Part shown: positions 5,855 to 9,849 of the stretch, piece after piece
Layout of the letters: every line of letters starts with the position of its first letter
How positions within the stretch are numbered: position 1 is the stretch's first letter
DNA from: CF-13 sp035279665
Lineage (GTDB): Bacteria > Chloroflexota > Dormibacteria > CF-121
Direction: 5' to 3'
Length of the DNA stretch: 9,849 nucleotides
Assembly: GCA_035279665.1 (NCBI GenBank)
Contig: DATEHI010000020.1
Span: 1 to 9,849 of the forward strand
The notes under the pieces: model-generated
What the model was told of the DNA's origin: nothing
Database searches by the model: none
What the model saw: the letters and a program-made list of their open reading frames with translations, nothing else
Program-made: the position numbers and the translations under genes

Positions 5855-6214
5855 TCAGGCAATGGTCGGATCCTGCGGCTTTGTTGCTGAGGGCGTCGTC
5901 GGTGGGGCCGTCGCCGCCGGGCCATGCGTGTGATCGTGGTAGTGCGACCCACCGTAGCCCCAGGGACCCCGTCCCCACGAGCGCCACGCGAACAACCGGA
6001 AGATGAAGAACCCGATCAGCAGCAGCCAGAACAGGCCGAAGAAGGGGAAGAAGCCGAAGCCGTCATAGCCGCGATAGATGACCTCGCTGCCGCCCGGCGC
6101 CGTGGTGACCACCGTGGCCGTCTGGCCGGCGTGATAGGCGATCGCCCCGACGAGCGCGGCGATGGCGGCCGTTCCGAGCCCCCAGATCCATAGAAAACCG
6201 AACCGTCGATTCAT
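5855..6214 (-). CDS. Small two-helix membrane protein with a His-rich C-terminus
   Basis: The 119-aa product has a short basic N-terminus (MNRRF), a hydrophobic segment at about 6-28, a 30-residue loop (with GSEVIYRGYDGFG) and a second, Phe/Leu-rich helix at about 55-75. A basic, aromatic juxtamembrane stretch (FRLFAWRSWGRGPWGYGG) follows, then HYHDHTHG (91-98) and a Thr/Pro/Ala tail. Both ends are probably on the same side of the membrane, cytoplasmic by the positive-inside rule. The four alternating His could bind a metal ion. I do not recognise a named family. ATG 6214 is chosen because AAAGGAGGT lies 6 nt upstream. An upstream ATG at 6244 has no such site. The gene is divergent from the ABC exporter operon and shares its control region, so a role linked to export or envelope stress is possible. 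Confidence 0.8.
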   Translation of the reverse strand: MNRRFGFLWIWGLGTAAIAALVGAIAYHAGQTATVVTTAPGGSEVIYRGYDGFGFFPFFGLFWLLLIGFFIFRLFAWRSWGRGPWGYGGSHYHDHTHGPAATAPPTTPSATKPQDPTIA

Positions 6215-6220
6215 GTGTGA

Positions 6221-6229
6221 ACCTCCTTT
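6221..6229 (-). promoter_or_regulatory. Shine-Dalgarno (AAAGGAGGT) of the His-tailed membrane protein gene
   Basis: A near-complete anti-16S match on the minus strand with a 6-nt spacer to ATG 6214. It decides against the longer reading from 6244. Confidence 0.8.
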
Positions 6230-6254
6230 GATTCTGAGATTCATGATGCCCGCT

Positions 6255-6274
6255 ACTTGTGAACGACTTGTGAA
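6255..6274. promoter_or_regulatory. Tandem direct repeat, candidate OmpR/PhoB/PhoP-family operator
   Basis: ACTTGTGAA occurs twice (6255-6263 and 6266-6274) with a CG spacer, an 11-bp period of one helical turn. On the minus strand this reads TCACAAG-N4-TCACAAG, close in architecture to known PhoP boxes (TCACAGC-N4-TCACAGC in mycobacteria, GTTCACC repeats in Streptomyces). It lies in the 106-bp gap between the membrane protein gene and the ABC operon, about 50 bp before the exporter start, where an activator or repressor would act. Confidence 0.5.
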
Positions 6275-6305
6275 TCAGCGTCGAGCGTCTTAAGGGAAGT
6301 CGGGA

Positions 6306-6311
6306 TATCAT
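6306..6311 (+). promoter_or_regulatory. Candidate -10 box for the ABC exporter operon
   Basis: TATCAT matches four of six consensus positions and ends 9 nt before ATG 6321, the same spacing as TACAAT before ilvA. The intervening CAGGCGAAC is not a ribosome site. A GGGAAG lies about 20 nt upstream of the ATG, too far to serve. No good -35 is present, which fits an activator-dependent promoter using the tandem repeat upstream. Confidence 0.35.
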
Positions 6312-6320
6312 CAGGCGAAC

Positions 6321-8060
6321 ATGCCCAGCCTGCTTCGTGTGCTCGCCTATTTCCTGCGCCCCTACGCGCGCCCCGTCACCCTGGTCGTCGCCCTGCTGCT
6401 CATCCAGGCAATCGCCAACCTCTATTTGCCCAACCTGAGCGCCGACATCATCAACAACGGCGTCACCAAGGGGGACCTGGGGTACATCTGGCGGATCGGT
6501 GCCATCATGCTGGCGCTGGCGGTCGTCGTCGGCATCCTCGCCATCGTCGCGGTCTACTTTGCGTCGCGGGCGGCGATGGGTTTCGGCCGTGACGTCCGGC
6601 GGGCGGTCTTCGAGCGCGTCCAGCAGTTCTCCGCCACGGAGATGAACCGATTCGGCACGCCGTCGCTGATCACGCGCAACACCAACGACGTCCAGCAGGT
6701 GCAACTTTTCGTCCAGATGGCGCTCACCATGCTGGTGACGGCGCCCATCATCCTGGTCGGCGGCATCATCCTGGCGGTGCGTGAGAACGTCACGCTGTCG
6801 GCCATCCTGATCGTGATTCTTCCGCTGATGATCGCGGTCTTCGCGGTCCTGATGTATTTCGCGATTCCGCTCTTCCAATCGATGCAGCGGAAGATCGACC
6901 GCATCACCGAAGTCCTCCGCGAACAGATCACGGGCGTTCGTGTCATCCGCGCCTTCAACCGCATCCCCTACGAGCGCGACCGCTTCCAGGCGGCTAACCT
7001 CGACCTCACCACAACCTCCCTGCGCGTCAACCGGATCTTCGCCCTGGCGCTGCCGGCGTTACTGGCCATCATGAACCTCTCGAGCGTCGCCGTCGTCTGG
7101 TTCGGCGGTCATCTCATCGATAGCGGGCAGATGCCGGTCGGCAACCTGATCGCGTTTCTCGCCTACATCCTGCAGATCATGTTCGCCGTGATGATGGCGG
7201 TCATGATGATCATCTTCATCCCGCGTGCGGCCGCCAGCGCGGCGCGACTCGAGGCGGTCCTCAGTACCCAACCGTCGATCACCGAGCCCGACCAGCCGGT
7301 TGAGCCAACTGCCTTGACCGGTGCGGTCGAATTCCGCGACGTCACGTTCGGCTATCCGGGCGGCGAGAAGCCAGTGCTGCACGGCCTGTCGTTCGAGTTG
7401 CGACCGGGCGCAACCACCGCGATCATCGGCGGCACGGGCTCCGGAAAGACGACCCTCTTGAACTTGATTCCCCGATTCTTCGACACCACCGAAGGCGCGG
7501 TCTACGTCAACGACGTCGACGTCCGCGAGCAGCCGCTCGAAACCCTGTGGAGCTCGATCGGGCTCGTGCCCCAGCAGGCGTACCTCTTCAAGGGCACGAT
7601 CGCCGCGAACCTGCGATTCGGCAAGGACGACGCCACCGAGGCCGAACTCTGGCATGCGCTCGAGGTGGCGCAGGCTCGGGACTTCGTGGCCGCCATGCCG
7701 GAAAAGCTCGAGGCACAAGTGGACCAGGGTGGTACCAACCTCTCGGGAGGCCAGCGTCAGCGGCTGGCGATCGCCAGGGCGCTGGTCAGGCGCCCGCCCC
7801 TCTATCTCTTCGACGATTGCTTCTCGGCGCTCGATGCCGGCACCGACGCCCGGCTGCGCTCCGCCCTCAAGCCTGAGGCGCGGAACGCGGCGGTGGTGAT
7901 CGTGGCGCAGCGGGTCAGCACCATCCTCTCGGCCGACCAGATCATCGTCCTCGACGCCGGGAGGATCGTCGGCATCGGAAACCATCAAGAGCTGCTGTCC
8001 ACCACCGAGGCCTACCGCGAGATCGTCGCCTCGCAGCTGGGCGAGGAGGCCGTGGCATGA
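6321..8060 (+). CDS. ABC exporter half-transporter, degenerate-site subunit
   Basis: A 579-aa type IV (ABCB-like) half-transporter: an N-terminal six-helix membrane domain (about 18-305) fused to a nucleotide-binding domain (about 335-575). Visible NBD motifs: Walker A GGTGSGKTT (370-378), Q-loop Q418 or Q419 in LVPQQAYLFKG, a canonical LSGGQ signature (474-478), Walker B LYLFDD (494-499) and D-loop SALD. Two key residues are changed. The catalytic Glu after Walker B is Asp (D499), and the H-switch His is Gln (Q530 in IVAQRVST). This is the usual pattern of the non-catalytic half in heterodimeric exporters such as TM287/288, LmrCD and BmrCD. Its intact LSGGQ should complete the catalytic site of the partner encoded next. 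Export of drugs or lipids is typical of the family; the substrate is unknown. The start has no ribosome site but a -10-like box nearby. Confidence 0.93.
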   Translation: MPSLLRVLAYFLRPYARPVTLVVALLLIQAIANLYLPNLSADIINNGVTKGDLGYIWRIGAIMLALAVVVGILAIVAVYFASRAAMGFGRDVRRAVFERVQQFSATEMNRFGTPSLITRNTNDVQQVQLFVQMALTMLVTAPIILVGGIILAVRENVTLSAILIVILPLMIAVFAVLMYFAIPLFQSMQRKIDRITEVLREQITGVRVIRAFNRIPYERDRFQAANLDLTTTSLRVNRIFALALPALLAIMNLSSVAVVWFGGHLIDSGQMPVGNLIAFLAYILQIMFAVMMAVMMIIFIPRAAASAARLEAVLSTQPSITEPDQPVEPTALTGAVEFRDVTFGYPGGEKPVLHGLSFELRPGATTAIIGGTGSGKTTLLNLIPRFFDTTEGAVYVNDVDVREQPLETLWSSIGLVPQQAYLFKGTIAANLRFGKDDATEAELWHALEVAQARDFVAAMPEKLEAQVDQGGTNLSGGQRQRLAIARALVRRPPLYLFDDCFSALDAGTDARLRSALKPEARNAAVVIVAQRVSTILSADQIIVLDAGRIVGIGNHQELLSTTEAYREIVASQLGEEAVA

Positions 8061-9849
8061 TGGCGCGCAACGCGGGCGGGCGACCACCGGCGCGGCCGGG
8101 TTTCGGCGGCGGCTTCGGCGGCATGATGCCGCCGCAGAAGACGAAAGACCTCGGCAAGACGCTGCGCCAGCTGCTCGCGCGGCTTCGACCGGAGCGTACG
8201 CGCATTGTGATTTCGGCTCTCCTCGCGCTGGGCAGCGTCGCCGGCAGTGTCATCGGTCCAAAGATCATCGGCAACGCGACGAACGTGATCTTCGACGGCG
8301 TCATCGGCAAGAGCCTTCCCGCCGGACTGACCAAGCAGCAGGCCGTCGCCGCGCTGCGGGCGCAGGGCCATGGCCAGATCGCCGACCTGGTGTCGGGGGC
8401 CAACGTCGTGCCCGGCCGTGGTATCGACTTCACGCAGCTCGCCCAGACTCTCGAGCTGGCCGCGCTCGTCTATCTGCTGGCCGCCGTCCTGACCTGGATG
8501 CTGTCCTACATCATGGCCGGCGTGGCGCAGCGCACCGTCTACGGCTTGCGCCGCGATGCCGAGGGGAAGTTGGCCCGCCTGCCATTGAAATACTTCGACA
8601 GCCACGCCCACGGCGAAGTCCTGAGCCGGGTCACCAACGACATCGACAACATCACGACAACCCTGCAGCAGGGCATGAGCCAGTTCCTCACGTCGACTCT
8701 CACCATCGTTGGGGTGCTGGCCGTCATGGTCTGGATCAGCCCGCTGCTGGCCGCGGTCGCCCTGGTCACCGTGCCGATCTCGATCATCGTCACCTTGCTG
8801 GTCGCCCGCCGGTCGCAGAAGCATTTCGCCGCGCAGTGGGCGCGTACGGGGATGCTCAACGCTCAGGTCGAGCAGGTGCACACCGGACACGCGCTGGTGC
8901 AGGTGTTCGGCCGGCGCCAGAAGGCGATCGAGGAATTCAATCAACAGAACCAGGCGCTTTACGAGGCAGGCTTTCGGGCCGGGTTCCTGTCGGGCATCAT
9001 CATGCCGGCGATGGGGTTCCTCGGCAACCTCAACTACGTCGTCATCGCTGCCGTCGGCGGCTACCGGGTCGCAACCGGCTCGATCTCGCTGGGCGACGTG
9101 CAGGCCTTCATCCAGTACTCGCGACAGTTCACGATGCCGATCAGCCAACTCGCCGGCCAGTTGAACCTGCTGCAGTCCGGGCTCGCCTCCGCCGAGCGCA
9201 TCTTCGAGTTTCTCGGGGAAGAGGAAGAGACGCCTGACCAGGTCCGCGCCGAACTGCGGGATCCGAAAGGCGAGGTCGCGCTCGAGCACGTGGCATTCCG
9301 CTACGAGCCCGAGAAGCCACTCATTACCGATTTCAGCCTCGCGGTGCGGCCGGGGCAGACGATTGCGATCGTCGGCCCGACCGGGGCCGGCAAGACGACG
9401 ATCGTCAACCTGCTGATGCGCTTCTACGACATCGACGAGGGCCGCATCTGCCTCGATGGCGTCAACACGCGCGACCTTCGCCGCGACGAGGTCCGTCGGG
9501 TGTTTGGCATGGTGCTGCAGGATACGTGGCTCTTCACCGGTACCATCCGCGACAACATCGCCTACGGGAAGATGGGGGCGACCGCCGAAGAGATCATGGC
9601 CGCCGCGCAGGCCGCCTACGTGGACCAGTTCGTCCGGACGCTGCCCAACGGGTACGAGACCGTGCTGACTGATGATGCCTCCAACATCTCCGCCGGTCAG
9701 AAACAGCTGCTCACGATCGCGCGCGCCTTCCTCGCCGATCCGACCGTCCTCATCCTCGACGAGGCGACGAGCAGCGTTGACACGCGAACCGAGGTGCTGA
9801 TCCAGCAGGCGATGGCGCGGCTGCGGCAGGGAAGGACCGGCTTCGTCAT
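8057..9849 (+). CDS. ABC exporter half-transporter, catalytic-site subunit (3' end beyond the window)
   Basis: About 597 residues are visible; the H-switch and C-terminus lie past the right edge. The start ATG overlaps the partner stop as ATGA, and GAGGAGG (8043-8049) sits 7 nt upstream, so the two are translationally coupled; a second ATG at 8060 is equally readable. The product opens with a Gly/Pro/Phe-rich head (about 7-26). It has an extra loop of about 40 residues between the first two membrane helices (about 84-124, rich in Ala/Gln/Gly), as in actinobacterial relatives. The NBD shows Walker A GPTGAGKTT (440-448), VLQDTWLFTGTIRDN, Walker B ILDEATSSVD with the catalytic Glu (E569), and a signature that reads ISAGQ (544-548) instead of LSGGQ. 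A canonical Walker B with a deviant signature marks the catalytic half of an asymmetric heterodimer. Confidence 0.93.
   Translation, partial: MMARNAGGRPPARPGFGGGFGGMMPPQKTKDLGKTLRQLLARLRPERTRIVISALLALGSVAGSVIGPKIIGNATNVIFDGVIGKSLPAGLTKQQAVAALRAQGHGQIADLVSGANVVPGRGIDFTQLAQTLELAALVYLLAAVLTWMLSYIMAGVAQRTVYGLRRDAEGKLARLPLKYFDSHAHGEVLSRVTNDIDNITTTLQQGMSQFLTSTLTIVGVLAVMVWISPLLAAVALVTVPISIIVTLLVARRSQKHFAAQWARTGMLNAQVEQVHTGHALVQVFGRRQKAIEEFNQQNQALYEAGFRAGFLSGIIMPAMGFLGNLNYVVIAAVGGYRVATGSISLGDVQAFIQYSRQFTMPISQLAGQLNLLQSGLASAERIFEFLGEEEETPDQVRAELRDPKGEVALEHVAFRYEPEKPLITDFSLAVRPGQTIAIVGPTGAGKTTIVNLLMRFYDIDEGRICLDGVNTRDLRRDEVRRVFGMVLQDTWLFTGTIRDNIAYGKMGATAEEIMAAAQAAYVDQFVRTLPNGYETVLTDDASNISAGQKQLLTIARAFLADPTVLILDEATSSVDTRTEVLIQQAMARLRQGRTGFV

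Noticed and set aside
5773..5952. N-terminal extension of the F420 oxidoreductase frame
   Set aside because: It runs through palindromic repeat C and into the membrane protein gene, is Arg/Pro-rich, and family homology starts only at GTG 5772.
6063..6878. 271-aa minus-strand frame across the exporter promoter
   Set aside because: It is a D/R/Q/H-rich string typical of an antisense shadow of membrane-protein codons, and it overlaps two supported genes and the operator.
8012..9289. 425-aa minus-strand frame opposite the second ABC gene
   Set aside because: The plus strand has complete ABC motifs. The antisense product is repetitive in D, H, R, Q and G and has no ribosome site or domain.
1..9849. 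Search for CRISPR arrays, tRNA or rRNA genes, transposases, integrases, toxin-antitoxin pairs and a novel defence system
   Set aside because: No repeat-spacer pattern, no tRNA-like cloverleaf, and no mobile or defence motifs were seen. The genes are mostly housekeeping or transport, so no cryptic multi-gene system is claimed.

Overview
This window is a GC-rich, densely coded bacterial chromosome segment. It holds eight complete genes, a ninth gene cut by the right edge, and one very short gene easily missed by length-filtered gene calling. An F420-type luciferase-like oxidoreductase, GTG/TTG starts, several starts with no Shine-Dalgarno but a -10-like box 6-9 nt upstream, and the similarity of the ABC pair and MBL protein to actinobacterial and chloroflexal types suggest a terrestrial actinobacterium-, Chloroflexota- or Dormibacterota-like lineage. 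The phylum is an inference. There is no phage, transposon, CRISPR array or RNA gene. The accessory signal is mainly small: a tiny low-complexity protein, a dispersed palindromic repeat and regulatory architecture.

Layout. 38-1636 (+): a hypothetical 180-aa protein, then a winged-helix protein of the AlkZ/YcaQ (HTH_42) DNA glycosylase superfamily. Both are in the same frame, separated by one TAA. 1639-1665: a perfect GC-rich hairpin that can terminate transcription from both sides. 1685-1852 (-): a 55-aa Gln/Gly/Pro-rich protein with a textbook AGGAGG. 2103-2954 (-): an MBL-fold protein with a fused N-terminal zinc ribbon, divergent from 2977-4218 (+), threonine ammonia-lyase. 4200-4820 (-): a class I SAM methyltransferase whose end overlaps the end of the threonine ammonia-lyase gene. 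4879-5772 (-): an F420-dependent LLM oxidoreductase. 5855-6214 (-): a two-helix membrane protein with a His-rich tail. 6321-9849 (+): two overlapping genes for a heterodimeric ABC exporter, the second truncated by the window.

How the parts relate. The two ABC genes form a clear translationally coupled operon. The first subunit has a degenerate ATPase site (Walker B Glu to Asp, H-switch His to Gln). The second has a canonical Walker B but a deviant signature, so the pair should make one catalytic and one non-catalytic ATP site. The exporter and the divergent His-tailed membrane protein share a 106-bp control region with a tandem 9-bp repeat on an 11-bp period, like PhoP/PhoB/OmpR-family operators. 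Three copies of a C-rich/G-rich palindromic element (1905, 2109, 5773) sit at gene boundaries. One supplies the C-terminal tail of the MBL protein and another abuts the start codon of the F420 oxidoreductase.

The most useful points to follow up are the 55-aa protein, the repeat family and its effect on gene ends, the PhoP-like operator, and the possible leaderless divergent promoters in the 22-bp MBL/ilvA gap.
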